A DNA stretch of 64,000 nucleotides, from contig JH154119.1 in the NCBI GenBank assembly GCA_000226015.1, positions 74,618 through 138,617 on the forward strand, given 5' to 3'. Positions 1 through 15,284 of the stretch are shown piece after piece. The DNA is from Mnemiopsis leidyi. Its lineage: Eukaryota > Ctenophora > Tentaculata > Lobata > Bolinopsidae. Each line of letters opens with the position of its first letter. The stretch's first letter is position 1. Below the pieces are notes generated by a model that did not search any database, had not been told where the DNA came from, and saw only the letters and a list, made by a program, of their open reading frames with translations. The position numbers and the translations under genes were made by a program.

Positions 1-3000
1 CTCATACAGTCATCGCTTTAAAAGTAAGTAGGTAATACACCAGTGTTAATAACTTTATTCATTTAATTTGACGTCGAAAATGCTAGCAGTAGGAATAACT
101 CACAGAGATTATTCAGCAAATCTGGTTCTAAATACACGACACTAACCCCTGTCTAGTGACCAGGCCCCAACCTCCATCGCAGTCGCTAACGATACTTAGA
201 ATATAAAGTACTGTGGCATAAAACTATCCTCAATCCAGTATGAAAGTTGGATTATTGCATAGTCACTGATCTTACTTCAAGAGTTCAAGTCTCCAGAGCT
301 GAGATAGACTTAGAGCTTTAGAGAGAAAAGCGTGCACGACAATTTATAGTACTAGTTACAAAGAGAACGCCGAGAAAATAAGAAGTTGCTCGACCGTCTA
401 GGTACTGACACAAACTACTACAACCAGTAATGTAGCAAATTTATCGGGTCAACTCCCCCCAGACGGGGTTACACCGAAAATCTTTGCCACAAAAATGTCG
501 CGAGTCACAACTAATGAAGAGCTAATCAATAGCATTAAGTAGAGCGAGGCATGTCGGATAACGCGACTAATGTCGTGGAATTACCTAAATATATATATTT
601 ATATATATTACTCGTAATCATTGCACCCCGGATCCGACCTTTACACGGACTACGTGTACACAGCAAAGTGTTCCGACAACCAGGATTCAGGCCTGCCAGC
701 TCTAGATCTCCAGCCGAGTCTGATGTCTGAAGTACCGTGGTCGTTAGTCCTACTAGAATTCTAATTCTATAGTACTTTAGCATCTATAGAGATAGTACTT
801 GAGTATTTACAGATCCATTGTAATGTTGGAAAATCAGGTGCAGTGTGGAGTTTTCATTAAATGTTCTTTTTGATGGTTTCTTACCAGAGTCCAGAGAGCA
901 TACACAGGATTTGGCATTTAGAATTTTTCAGTTCTCTCATTTAAAAATATTTTCCTTGATACCAGGATGAAAGAAGAAGGCAAGTTCGAGCTCAAATTTG
1001 GTCTTAAATGAGAGGAGGTGATGAGGGCTTATAAAGTCAGAATAGCAGAATTTTATATTTGGTTGTGCAAGGACAGCAGGTCTCCCAAGAAACTCGGACC
1101 TGAGGCGAAAAGTTGTATCCTGACAGTGACATCAAGGTGGCTGGATCTTTTGATGCCAAATATTTCACTAAATTCCAACTGTGGGCAGGCCCAATACGAG
1201 TTTTATGCCCGGAAATGTCAGCTGCTTGGCTAGAAAATATGGCAGGTGAGTTTCTGGAAGGAAACATAAAGCCTTCAAATTCAGATCAAGATTTAAGGAA
1301 ACACTCGAATCTTGTAAAAAGGGACTTTGTGCATCGTATGATAATGATAAAAAGTTAAACCATGTGGACATAAAGCTTCTCAGACAAGATGTTTGCTAGC
1401 TGACAAAATAAGAGACGTAAACAGTAAACAAAGTCAAGTACGTGCCAGGCCCTTCGTTCCTCCCACCACCCGTAATTTAATTAAACGATAGTTTGTGAAA
1501 TGAATAAATCATCTGCTTTCACTATATACACTCACTATATACACTAATGATTGAGGTGAAACCGGGATCATCTACCCTGCTGATTCAATAGATCAGGACC
1601 TTAAACTTGATTTTAGTTCATAACGCCGATATCAAGGAACTTTAGCATCCTGTTTTGGCAAATATCTGTATCTCAATATCTGATCGTATCTGATTTTGAG
1701 ATCACTATATTGGTTTAAATCTGAACTTAATTATGAGCTGCTCGTCATCATATCACCCTCATGATAATAGAGTCTATAAAGATACCACCCACCGATATAG
1801 CAATGAGGATTTACGTAGAATAAAATAAGTTCGTTGTTAAATGGAAGTTATCAAGATTGATCTGTCAAGTTGATGGCTGAGAAAATGCAACACATTTTAA
1901 AGGACTATAAAGCAAAGATGAAATAAATCAACTGTATAACACTTAATTTCTGGCGACAATCTGATAACTAACTTATACAAGAATCTATAAGCTAAAATGA
2001 TATTTATCCAAAGCAGAATAGGAGCACAATTAAGCTTATAGCTGACAAAATAGCGGTTACAATGGGATGTTTTTACTGAGCTGTAATTGTGCAATGTCTA
2101 AATTACATTGAGTCAGACAAAATGATATTGTACGTTTTGTATTATTGCAAGCTAATAACTTTAAATTGTATGCTATTGAGTCTTGGCAGTTTTGAAAAGC
2201 AAATTTACTTGATTAATTTAAACTATGCCGGCCAACAAGTAAGACATAAGTAGCTGGTAGCCAGTTTCTTAAGGACAGGGGTGCCGGGCAATACTCAATG
2301 CAGTTGAACACCTAGTATTGCAAAATTTGCTACAATGCGAGACAAGGAGTTTTGTAATCCCTAAGTATTGTCTATCGCAGTTTTGTTTACATCTGATCTT
2401 TCTTTGTCAGGGAAGTCATCAAACTTAATTTTAACGGTCATGGCGTCTATTGAACTCAGCAGTGTGGGATGTTATTTTCGAACTCTTGGTGTTCGGAAAT
2501 CACGTTAGCAGTTATCGAGGCAGGTCAAAAAAGCGCCTTTCAATTGCAAAACGAAAAAACATCCAACAGCCAGCTTATAAGGTTGCCATGGTATTACGGT
2601 AGCACTGATGTGTCTGCGGTAACACACTGACCGTACCTTGCATAAAACCATAGCCGATCGAATGTGGGATGGTATTGAGAGAGCGTATAACTGCAACAGA
2701 TACAATTTCTTAGTTTTGTACTAGGCGGAGTTTCGGCGTTTTTGATGATCTTTAGAGAAAAATTCAATCATGCAAAACCAGGCACTATTATGATTGAATT
2801 TTAAATTTCTTATGAATCATACACGGAAAAGTAAAGCCGAAATAATCTACCAAATTCTGTGAAGTACTAAACATATTTTTTCAAAAATTATGCAAGTATG
2901 CATAGAAAACTTTGAACATCTACGTTTCGCAACACAAGGCTAAGAAATAGACTGATGAAATATCACTAGAATCTTAGATTCACGATTGAGTTTCGTCCGA

Positions 3001-4070
3001 CTTTTTTCTCGTTTTCTCCGGAATCATAATATCTCGTTATACATGGGCAGCGCAAAAAGTAGAGAAATAAGAAATGTTACAAGCTGATGCAAGAGCCGAC
3101 AGTTATTACAAAGTTACTGTTTCAGGAAAAAGAGTTGACTTTTTAAAGGAGTGGGGAATCACGATTTAAGTCAAACACCAGAAAAATTACTTTCCGCGAA
3201 TCACAGAAAAATGATTTGATATAAACACCAAACGTTCGCATAATCGAAACTTTGGAATAGCAATAAGTGTCAAAAAACGGAAGGAGTGTTACAAAATTTA
3301 CAAAAAAACCTAGATTCCAGACGCAGAAGAATAACACTTTTCTGGAATTACTATCTAAGAATCTAAGATTTTAAATGCTCGCATAGGAAAATTAAATTTC
3401 CAACAGCTAAGATATGTCCTCTGTCCATGTTACCACAAATCGGGTAGGCACCTACTTGTCCTACTTAAGCTTGCATCCTCCACTACTAAAATTTAATAAC
3501 CCAGAACAATGTCTACCATCACTTCTCACCTTAAAGTCGTGAAGGGTAAGAACAGGTTGCGACAGGAACTGCGGCGACACCATACGACTCAACAATTTTA
3601 ACTACGTCTGGAACAGGCACTGTGTATTTAAATTTCCAGAATAAGGTGCGAAACAGAAATTGTCTAAATTTTAAAAAGTAATAGTCCACATTAATACCAC
3701 TCGAAGTAGGTTTAAAAACCGAAACTTCAGCGACATGGAAAGTGAAGAAACCCTACCGCAGAAAATGTCAAAATTAAGGCTTTTTGACACTGCGTGATAA
3801 CGAACGTTAGGTCGTTTTACAAAGGTGAATGGAATAACGAGATTAAACGTGACAGCATCACATTTAACTAGCGCCCCTGCATTAAATGGAGAGAATTGGA
3901 ATTTGAATGGCAAGGCTAAACGCATCATTACGGCCAATAGGAACAAAAGTTCCAATGCTTTATTCTTTCGTTATCCCGACTGACCGAATGACTTAGAAGC
4001 AGTTCAAATTGTAATCGAGCAATAGAATTCTTTTATTATATTGTTACAATATATTGTTCCACATAATTCG
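1..4070. other. Intergenic, no gene recognised
   Basis: Only short ORFs occur, none resembling a known family or linked by plausible splice sites. AT-rich non-coding sequence; I see no RNA gene or transposon terminus. Confidence 0.5.
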
Positions 4071-4071
4071 A

Positions 4072-4165
4072 TTGGGGTGGTCCGAGAGAGGGATACTTTT
4101 TGGAAGGGCTTCCTCTGGGAATCACAGTATCCCAGTTCGAACCTATAACTACCTTGCTGCATCGA
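4072..4165 (+). repeat. tRNA-like (type II) relic or SINE head
   Basis: A GTTCGAACC stretch at about 4136-4145 matches the core of the tRNA internal B box. About 55 nt upstream lies a GGTCCGAGAG motif resembling the A box of Leu/Ser tRNAs. I could not fold a convincing acceptor or anticodon stem, so this is more likely a tRNA-derived SINE or pseudogene than a functional tRNA. Confidence 0.22.
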
Positions 4166-7100
4166 GCTCCGACAAGCGTGTATTGATTTAGGACTTGTTT
4201 AAAACAAGCCCTCATGAGGCTAAACCTAGCCTTAATTCCAGCTTATGTTTAAAATTGTTAGTGGAAATTATCAGGAAAACTTGTACTGTTTATCGTGAAA
4301 AACAGATGCTATTTATCTTCTGTTGACAGGAAGGCATTGTTTTCATACTTGAAGAAATATAGGGCGGAACGGGAAAGTAACTTTGGCCGAAAATGCAAGG
4401 AAGCTAATTAAACTACTCCTCCCATGAGGATAGAAAAAGTAGCCTTGGCACAAGAGCAACCAACAAAATAACATGAAAACGAGTAAAGTCTGACGATTCA
4501 CATCACGAAAATTTTCAATTTGATCATTTCTGCAGTATGAAATCCATTAGGACTGCGATTTCATGGGATCAATGACATTTAGAAGTGTTATCAAAGGTAG
4601 AAGTGGATGGAAAACGAAGCTGAAACGCACGTGATAGACCAGAATGTGTTAACGAAATTGCCTGACAGCTATTCAAAGTGCGTCCCCACTTATCACAATG
4701 GCAACAAATCGATATATTCTCGAGACACGAAAACCGTGATAATAATACTAATCATTTTACAAATTTGTAACGAATGAAGGGCCGAGTAGACCAGGGCTGG
4801 ACAGGTTACCGCATATACAACTGCGACTTTCGGACTTGTTATCTCGAGTAACTATATCAGCCTGGCACATTCGAGAGTCTAGAAGAGATATACAATAGTT
4901 GAACTGGTGAGTTGTTGTGGTGATGTCAGTGCTTACACTGAGATTGGCGTACAACCCAATCAGCTTGCTTTCCTTGCGTCGGGACGCCTGGTCGCTTTTG
5001 ACAAATTCTAGGGTGAAAATTGACAGGTTTTGAAATTCTAGACCGGGAAAATGGTTACCTTTAGGGCTAATTAGGTTTTCGTGTACAACAGCAATGTAAT
5101 TGGATAGATTAGGTGCAGTAACAGTAAACAGCTAAAATTCAAGTATAAAATCGGTGATTTTATGATTTGGGGGGTAAAGAATTGACTTCATTATACAGGT
5201 GAAATTTTTCGTCCGTTAGTCCATGGTAATATATTATGATTTGCGTGACCTAGTTGAAAGAATATCCACATTTTTCTCAAAAATAGCTGGCTATTTTTAT
5301 CTTTTAGCTCTGGCAGGCCCGTCTATTTCTAACATATTATCTTATCGATACGTGTACCAATATTACCGAACACGACTTTGAAACGTCTAAAAGCTCCTAT
5401 AAAATGATTCAATTGAACAGTCCATGCATCTGTGCAATTAAATCCAAGTGAGGACTATCTTAAATTACACCTAAAATTAGATCACGCAATTAACCCATGA
5501 ACAAAAATCATAAAAAATGAAATTTTAAGATGGGAAATAGCTCCGAACCAATTTTATAGTTTATCTGTCGGCACATAAAATTTCACCGCAAAGTTACCTT
5601 TATGCTCCCCTACTCCCCTACTCCCTGTAACTTTTTAATGATGATTAAATTCAGACGTTAGAGAGACTACCGATGAGTCTAACCCTCGAGAATGTCGCGG
5701 ACTAAGCTCATTGGAATTCGGAATCGAGACGCTGCGGATATTGTCAGAGTGTGAAGTAAAACTTCCCTGGACAGTTAGAGCTGGTTAGAGCAGGTTCCAG
5801 ATAGCACTGTCTAGTCTTAATCGTGGCGACCGGGACTAGAACTGGGATATTGGTGCCAATATCGCGGGTCTAATCCTCAATGATGATGATTGATGGTATT
5901 TTCGTTGTTTGAGTGTTTGACGATTGACGAAATACAAGGAAAGTCAAAAAATCAATGCTAAAATATTTGAGCTCTGTTAATAAGGTGCTAAAAATCAACC
6001 AAACCTTGACAATTCTACAATTGACGAAAAAAAAACGACTGGACAACTAAAAAAGTAAGAATAATTTACAGACCTTGTCTGATGAACAAAAGAACATCGT
6101 CTGACTCGGTCCAATTCGGTGATATATTGGGTACATTAATGGACCATGTGAATGGATTGAACGCAAACAAATTCAGCAGGAAAAAAAATCTGCGACACTT
6201 GTCGCGTTTTAGATGGAAATAAAGAAAAAACGTTTCGGTAACAAGTCTCTATGGAAATTAATCAATATGAATTCGGAAACTAAAAGTAAACTAATGAAAT
6301 GATGTCACCTTGGAGTTGAATTTGAACAGTCTCATGAACACAGAAACCAAACCAATAAACTAATCAAGGAATTAAACGCAATTAAGTTTCGTCCTCTTAA
6401 TATCGAACAGACTGAGCGGAGAAACTAAACGCAATAAACCGACTTTTCCGTGCTGAATGGGAACAAAAGAATGGCGGCCGCCGATTGTGTAAACAGATGG
6501 TGGTGACTGGATATAGGATTTAAATTTAAGGGCGGAAAGAGTTCAAACTAGGGTACAGGATGAAAAAACGTAATTGATTTTAAACACAGTCTAAATTTAA
6601 TACGGTAGTCCTCAAATCACTGATCCTTTATTAGTTCAGGCCGTTTGCGGGCTCTGATGGCGTCAAGGAATGTGTTAAGATGGTGAAAACATCGGCGATG
6701 AACACACTAGCTTAAATTCCTTTAATTCAATGTGATTTGAGTTTAATTCAATTGTCTAAATTTTGAATAGATTTTGTATTTTCTTATTTTGGCCCCTCAA
6801 GTCATTAGCTCAAAGAAAAGGAACAGGCCATCAAGCGAAATTAAACAGAGCACATTATTCGTGAAAAGGAAGTATTTTTGCAGAAAGATGCAGCGACATG
6901 ATGGTAGGAAAAGGTGCAGCGTATTTTTAAAAAATCCTCCTAAAATTGCTTAGGACTTCCCGATATCGGATCTTTGATACAACCTCGTTAATACGAGCAG
7001 GATCAAATTAAATGCCAGCCGACCGATTATTGAAAGATAGTTGTTTGGAAAACTTATGAAGATACAAAAGGCTTAGGACTTTAAGATCGTGGTTATAGGC

Positions 7101-10100
7101 TAGAATTTCGGGGATTTAGTTACTAAGGAGATGTTAACTAAATTCTAAGTCAAAGGGAAAAGTCTTGAAATTTTTATGAAGTGGATTCGATTTGGAACAG
7201 AAAGCTCGACCAGCATGTCGGTCGAGAGTTAACGTTCAAACAACCATGGATGACTAATTTATGCTGAATGAAAGGGCTCAGCGAATAAAAATGTCTTGGA
7301 AATGTAAGAAAGGGTCACAGCAAATTGTTTCAATACAGCCAGCGATGAGAATTTCTGACAGATTATAAATTTCACTGTAAAAATGTGTTTTTGAGCAGAA
7401 TCGGCAAAAATAGTATCATCCTGAGTAAATCCGCCCTTGGCCATTTAACTATCGACTGCCAAAGTGCCCAAATTTGAACCTTGGACAACCTGTAAGGCCT
7501 GAGGTGCAGAGAAAGGACTATTATAGCTACTCTCACATTCAAGACCTGTTCCTCAAAACTACAGGAGTACAGGCGCTCCAATTGAACGATCACGTCAAGA
7601 AGGCAAACAAAAAATCGACGTGGCTTCAATTCCGCACCCAACCCCGATAACTAACTGCATAGTTTGATCCAAACCGGATGACATAGAACAAGTCATGTGA
7701 CCTATCATGAATCATCATTGTGCCTTTGAACAAGGGACGGGTCATGGAGTTCTCGGGGTGGCGCTAAAATTGGTGTGGTTTACGAAAATGATCGCACTGC
7801 AACTCACACAAGCTCACAAGTCACATGGGGGCAGCGAGCAGGGGCGTCATTGATCAACTTAATCGGATACTAAGATACGATCCGATTAAGGTGCTCTCTC
7901 ACTCTCATCCAGATTAGACCGGATTACTTTGACAACCGCTCTGAACCACGTGCCCCATCATTTTACCAGACGAATTTGTAACACTGGGGATCTCGTGGGA
8001 GGAGGGGACTATATATAGGGGACTATATAGGGGACTACATAAGGGACTGTATAGGTCACTATATAGGGGACTATAATCTATATAGGAGACTTGGAGTGCT
8101 ATACTGGTAAGGTGACATGGGTAGAGTGGGACATGCACACAGGGCTCCAGGAAGTAGCTAAGTAGCTATATACGACAGTTATACGATCTAGATTCTAGAT
8201 CTAGTTTAGACTTTTCAAAGGGTGCTAAGTTTTGAGGGTGCGACTCTAAGATATGACGACATTCGCCTTTCAATAGCTACTTGAATACTTGAATAATTTA
8301 ATACTGAGTATTAATCGTTCGATGGTATTTTAAAACTAACTTGGTAAATTTGGGCACTCAGATAGGACTAAACTAAGGATAATTCTAAATCTTATGATTT
8401 GCACCTAACGTCTCAATGTAAGCCGGGATCGACAAAAAGTTCCGATTCGAGAAAAATAACAAGTCAATTGAGCATCACTAATTAAGTCAGCATACCGATT
8501 AAATTAGATTAAATTTTAATTTCTATACGCGGTGCTAATCTTGTTACAAGTTGTTCACAGCGACAGAAGGTACTCCGATCATTCAATTTTAGCCCCGGAT
8601 CCTCTTGTGTTAATCGGGTAGAACCCCGGGTTTCCTGCACGGAATGATTAAGTAATCTACCTTGAGAATCGATTTGAGGATTTAGGGATGAGGTTGTAGC
8701 CGTTATTGTATATTTCAAGTTACAATGCCGAAACCTTCGTTTGAAATGCATCATTCAGCTATTTCAAATTCGTAATCTGTCTATTATGTGACGAACAGAA
8801 ATGTTTCAAACAACATTTTGAGAAAGTTGTATTTGTAATAAAGAAGGCCTTATAGCTACTGGCCAGCACAAAAAACTATTGTTATCTAGCCCGACCAAAA
8901 ACCATTTCACCAAGCTACAATACTATACTAAGCTACTATACCAGGTGTCATAAAATAGTTAAAAACGAATTACTGAAGCAAGATAGAAAAATTCTCAAAT
9001 TGCAATGGAGAATCACAAAAATCGTTAGTCTCAGTCTATAGCTTTAATGGTCTTGATATACTGATCAAAGTAAAAACTGTTACAGATTGCATTAAACCAT
9101 TCTCTATTGAGGATGAACTAACGTCACTTTAGTCGCACAAATCCCCACGTCGCCCAATGAGCAAAATTGTGTTCCGTAAAAAGAAACATGGCAAATGACA
9201 GGGTCGTTTCAGCTGCCACATTAGAATTAAGAATAACAACCACGGCACGGCTTGAACCAATTGGGAAGTTTCAAAAAGCGGTGCCACCTATATCAACGTT
9301 ACAGTCCTGTAAGATTGCTTCAGTACGGTAATCCCTGTTAATTTTCATGATCATTTACGACGATGCTGCGTTGGATTGTGGCAAATTGCGGGGGTATTGA
9401 AGTGCAAGAATTAGCGAATCGTAACACTAATTACTCCGTACAATGTGTCCTAGGACTTGAAATGGTGATGGGACATCATCATAAAACTTCACATCCCTTG
9501 TCAATGTTCTAGTTGCGGCCGCGCGGAAACTCATGCTCCCTCCCCGGAGAAGGTGCTAAAGGACCACCATAACTTCACAGCCAGGAATACCCCTCTCCCA
9601 ATCCCACCTCTCTGGTCACATAAAGAGAGGGGTAATTCTCCCGGACATTCCCGCCACCGGACTGCACTACGACAATCCTCCTCCCCCCATTGTGTTAGTC
9701 AGTAAATGTCACGTTGTCGGCGGGCTGCCTTGTTATATTTGATTAGCAGTGCTCAGTGTGATTCAGATAGACACTAGACAGACACTTGCACGTCAACAGA
9801 CTTTCGTCGAAGTTTGGGAATATTTTTAATTGTCTTTTTATAAAGGCGCACAATGTTAATTTTTACGGCGAATTGTTCAGTAAATAGCCGGAAAAGTAAT
9901 TTGCTCTTCCACCGAACTGGATCGGGAATGTCGACGTAAAACTGAATGTCGGACAGCAAAGAAACGTGGACATCTCTGAACAGAACAGTTCTATTTGAGA
10001 TTCATTGGGAAGCTTATCAATGCTCACGGCATAAATATGACTTGACTGAAAGAAGCTTTATACCCTCAAGTTTCAGTCTTCAGACCGATCCGTCTAATTG

Positions 10101-13100
10101 CTAAGTCATTTTGTAAACTTTCTGATGCTAAAAGTGATGCTAGCACAACTAAATAAATAGACGGAGGAAGGCATGAAAAAGCGTAAAAAATTTAAGAGGG
10201 TATTAGGTAGTAGACAAACTCACTGAGGGATGACGCAGAAAACAAGATAATGTTGAATGAGCTTTCAGGGATCGACATGATCGCAATTCAAAAAATGTTC
10301 AGCACTAAAATTTAATGCAGAGAAAAAAACATTTCAAGCTACCCCAGACGAAACAGCAGAAAACGAACCAAGTAAAAAATTATGAACGACATGAACGTCT
10401 AAAAATTTAAAAAACGGGCTGGCGAAGAGAAGCATTACAAGGCTCCAATAAAGCGACCATTCCAACTTCCCAGGCTTAACGCGTTCAGCATTACAGCTAT
10501 ACCATCAGGTGTGGCAGAGGCGAAAATAAACCCAGATCAATGCTTGCACAGGGGTTTTATCTTGCTATAAGTGGAGTAAAAACTTTAAATATTGGCCAAA
10601 GTACCCGCTACAAGCTTGTCGAAAATCCGGACGATAGTTCGGCGAGGGGATCCAGACGGGACGGGATGGAATAAGGGCGGCTGAGAGAGCGGAATGTGAA
10701 GTTGTCTCGGATTTAACAAGAGTTAGACGGTCCAAGACATCCCTAGAATGTTGGACGACATAGCTGTGTCAAGAGTAGAGGGGTCGAAGAGAGAGGTTTA
10801 GGCCGGTAGTGTGGTGTAAAAATAGCCGTGATACACACAGGAAGGAAGGATAGGAAGTTTTGGCCTTTTTTGGTGCACTTCGGGATTGGATAGTGTTCTT
10901 GAGATAATTAGGAGAAAGATCTGGATGAGTAAAACGGTACAAAACGAATTCATTTGTTCAAATGAATCAAATGAATCTGTCAAAAAGTCTCAAATCGAGA
11001 AAAAACTTGCGAGACAAATGACTTCCTCGACGTTTAGTACGGCGGTACGAACAACAATAAACCAGGACAAATTTAGGTAAAAAGATCCCAGCAAACGCAT
11101 CACCGCCGCAAAATACATCGAAGAAAAACCTACTGGACGTGAACGATGTGGTTATCTCATCGTGCTACGCTTCGTGATTCAAGATGGGCCCTAATTTTCC
11201 TGCTGCCAGACAAATTTTCAAACAATACCAATTCGTGGTGGACCCAACTTTGAGCTTTTGAAGTTTGGGTAATCAGCTCTGCGCGCCTGTGTTTGAGGTG
11301 TGACATTTTTGAGATGGCTTCAATACTTCACTTCTTGACAGCCAATTCGACAAGGGGCTAGATTTACGGGACGCTGCACCACGACGGGAGAGGGCGAAGA
11401 GTTGTGGAAGTTCCAAATAAAGGAGGACAGTTGAGCAGTGTGCATGGTGTGCACCATTCTTGTTAGAACGACACGGCAAATTAGACACGGACTTTTAAAC
11501 AAATATATAAGCTAGGTAATGTACCGCGATTTTCATTAGGTATGTTGGGGGGACTGCAGCTATGTAAGTGTAGCAGTATTGCGGGAAGATTTCCGTTAAT
11601 TCTTGATTTAATAAAGAAGTATTTTATTGATTATCAGCCAATTCAGATAACTACATGGAACTTTCGCAAGCCAGAAAATGTTGATATTGTATAGTGGGCC
11701 ATGGAAAAGTGATAAACGTTCAACTGGCTGTCTGCATGACAGTTTAAGTGGCTGTTTCCTCCTTCTTTCCCAGGTCATAAACCTCAGGTCGTGCGAGAGG
11801 TACCGGTTTCAGCTGTCTAGACTTCAGGAGCAGGTGTATACCGAAATAGCTTGGTCACCACGTTTTGATTACACTCAATTGAACCGATTGCTTACAAACT
11901 AAGTTAAACCATGATTTAAGATGGAATGACGGAAAAATTCTTCGTTTTGACAAATTGTTTGATGAGTTAATTAACATGAAACAAGAGAAATATGTATCAT
12001 AGTGGCTGAATGGAGCTAGCAAGATTTCGAGCTTGATTTTAATCGTCTCACACTAGATACGAAACAACATGAATAAATGAGGATATGTCGCTAGGCATGA
12101 AATATGTACATAATTAACAGTTAAGCATAATAAATAATAGTAAGCAGTTATGCATAATTAACCATTCCATTAACTTCCTGAGCTCTTTCAAAGAAAGGAA
12201 TCCGAATCCTCGTTACCTACAAAAGTGATGATAGGAATTAAAGGATAGAAATATCCTCTAACTGCTATCTAAAACTCCCAAACACTACACAAAGACACAC
12301 AAGACGAGTACAGTGCGTGACTCAACCACTGCATTTTCAGATCACAAAACGAAGAACTAAAGCGAGGTAAGCTATTATCTTAGTTTTACTATCTTAGTTT
12401 TACTCAGAGAAGAGGATAAAAACTGGCGGATCATCTTACTGGGCGTTACTCGCGGGACCTATCAACACTACTCAAGTTGGAGTAAGAACTACGAGGGCCG
12501 ATCTGTAGCCTAGGTCTAGGTGTTATACACCAGCCTGACTAATGTCGGAAAAAATAGCAGTAGTAGGTTGGATACAGTCGCTAGGATACAGTCGCTAGGA
12601 TACAGTCGCTAGGATACAAGATGTTGGATACAGCCGCTAGCATAATTCTGCGACAGACGTCAGAGTTTAAAGGGTGGCACATTCGAGCTTGGAACTGGGC
12701 AGGAGGGAGTTAGCAAGAACGCATTGATCGGGATTTCCTAGGTTCAGTGTTCACAGACAGAAGAGGGGTTCAGTATTCAGAGACAGAAGTGGGGGGGGGG
12801 GGTCTGTCGCAGAAAATAAACAGGCAGCTCACCGAAACATTGGCGGCCGTGCAAGTGCAACACTAATGAAAATTGCGAACAATTACAGTCATTAATTCGG
12901 TTTTTGCAAGCAGCAACCTGCAGAGAATTGGATCACACAACCCAATTAAGCTTATCCAGGTGCATGGATATATTTACCGAGAAGTTTTCTACTGGTGAAG
13001 AAACACGGAGTGACGTCACACTGAATCTTTTTGTCTAATTTCTCGATTTATCAGGACGGTTCAGCGAAGCCTCGCTGAAGGAGGATTGAGATGGTTTATT

Positions 13101-14240
13101 TTAGTAACTTTTGAAATACTGAAATAGTTTACGGCGGTGTGGAATAGGATAGAATTATTAAGGGTTTCCTTATGTATAGTTATACTTAAGCATCACTATG
13201 GAGTTGGCTTATTTTGGAGAGGCGACAAGGAATGGTGACTGGAGACGAAGGTAGATTGAAAGAAACAAACTTGTTTTATAATCTAAACATAACCAGTTAA
13301 GTGAACTATACACTATAAAAGATGATCAAAAGTATGCTTATCCTATCTGGAGAGCGCATTCATGTGCGAATCATGATTTTTCAATGAATAGTTAGATAGT
13401 TATGTTACTACAAGAGTGAACGGATGAAAAGATATCAACATAACAGCTGAAGCTTTATGACTTATGAGGTTGTTTATAGTGTAAAGGAGAACATGGTGAA
13501 CGAAACTCGAGTTTAATGACATTGTCTACTTCAGTTTTTAGTTGGTGCTTCTTCAAGACAACTCTACAACAGTGAATCATAAGGGAACACTATCTTAAAC
13601 CCGACTAACGGACAAGACTTGATTGCCACAACACACACACCCCTGTTATATGCTTATATGTTTGAATGACATTTGACATGCACTAAACTTAGCACGATAG
13701 CACTCCAGTTATGTCATTGCATCCGGGAAGAAAGAAGCCGTACCAAACCGAAACTATGTCGCGAAGTTTCGAAGTTAAAAGGCTGCAATTCTGAAAATTA
13801 TGGTTTGAGAAATATGCAATGCTTGGTATGCGAGGTGGTAGAGCCAACTTGTCGTTAAATCCGGCCACATTCTGACATCACTGCAGCCGCTAACAAGGAT
13901 TTTATTTGTATGATACAGCCATAATCAACTGCTCAGAGTTATTGAGCAATCGGGTGCCAACTAACGAAATAAACTTCGATCGCTTATATGCTTGGAAACC
14001 TAAACATTTGTTTCTTCATTTTCTAGCAGAAAATTAGGTAATAAGAAACCGCGGAAAAGCTAGAGTACCAATAATAAATAATAATTACTTAAATAGAAAT
14101 ATCTACTAACCTAGACACTGAGTCAAGTTTATGGGAGAGCTGAGAGGTAGAACTAGTATACAGAGATTGAAAACCAAGAAATACATGTCACCTATTATCC
14201 ATGTTTAATTAATTCACCCTCTGTCATTCTTCTTCTTCTC
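4166..14240. other. Intergenic, no gene recognised
   Basis: About 10 kb without a supportable gene. Minor landmarks: a GC-rich patch at about 9515-9725 with a NotI-like GCGGCCGC, and a possible 9-bp hairpin in it (about 9588 and 9630); GGACTATATA-type short tandem copies at about 8000-8090; three to four 14-bp copies of a TACAGTCGCTAGGA motif at about 12572-12615; a poly-G run near 12790. Short ORFs here look random. Confidence 0.45.
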
Positions 14241-14255
14241 TTTAGGGGTTTTGAA

Positions 14256-14390
14256 ATGTTAAGGAGTTAAGGAGCTCAGAATTTTAGGAGTTCAGGTGTT
14301 CAGGAATTCAGGAGTTCAGGAGTTTAGGTGTTCGGGAGTTCGGGTGTTTAGGTGTTTAGGAGTTCAGGAGTTCAAGTGTTCAGCGGTTCA
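14256..14390. repeat. 9-bp minisatellite (TTCAGGAGT/TTCAGGTGT)
   Basis: About 14 degenerate copies of a 9-bp unit. The same unit recurs at 15783-15872 and 16036-16086, so three arrays surround the LINE fragment. Confidence 0.8.
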
Positions 14391-15284
14391 CCTGTACAAA
14401 ACAACTTTTTAAACAATGTTTTATTTAAATTAATCAATAATACACACTATTTTCACACAAACATTTATTCAATACTGGAAACACTAAACTGGTCAGGAGA
14501 TACAACACATATCGGGCAAGATAATAAGAGGAAAAGTAGTGGAAGCACTTGATGGTAATCTCCCGAGAAAATGTTTTATTTTTAATTGAGAAAGGAAAAA
14601 CTATAGTTTAAGAAAACAAAAGTTTAGGTAAAAAACCGTTAATTATAAATTTTGAAGACGTGCCAAGAGGCTAATATAAAAAAGCAAAAAAAAGCTAGTG
14701 AACGCCGCCAGATGGTTCTGTCGCCTAAGGGGGATAAAGAGAACTTTCGTAAAATCTACACTTGCTTTCTATGGGTTTAAGATGTTGCACTCTAAATCGG
14801 TCAAAACGAATTTGATAGATAGTGGACTATGCTGAGAGACGTCTATATTCAAACACTTATAATACAGGAAAAATTAAATATCAGTAAGGTCCAATCTTCA
14901 TTGTATCTATTTTAAAATGCTTCGAGTAACTTGTTAGCACCTATCCATTCTATAACATTCCTGTATGATTGCACTTCAAGCAACAATGATTTCAATCTGG
15001 ACTTTTGACTCTTAAGACTTGGAGCCATCGTTAAGGAGTTAGAGTAAGAAGGCGATGAGCAAAGAAGATTTCAGAGTTATTAGGCGCTTGATAACAAAAA
15101 TTATTTTGATCGTGAACAAGATTCAGTTTGGGCTGATAAACTCTATTTGTTACGATTTTCTGCAGGCAAAATTTTCAAAAGGTCACAGAGAAAGTATGGT
15201 TCATTTAAGCAAATTAATTTTGCTAGCTGCAGTAATTTTATGTAGACGTACAAAAAAAATATATAGACTGTGAGAAATTTATAC
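14391..15284. other. Sequence between minisatellite and LINE fragment
   Basis: No gene recognised. It may contain decayed 3' sequence of the LINE, which lies on the minus strand, but I see no recognisable coding motif. Confidence 0.3.

Noticed and set aside
6472-6512. ATGGCGGCCGCC start-like motif
   Set aside because: Good start context but stops after ten codons, with only a weak donor and no downstream exon recognised.
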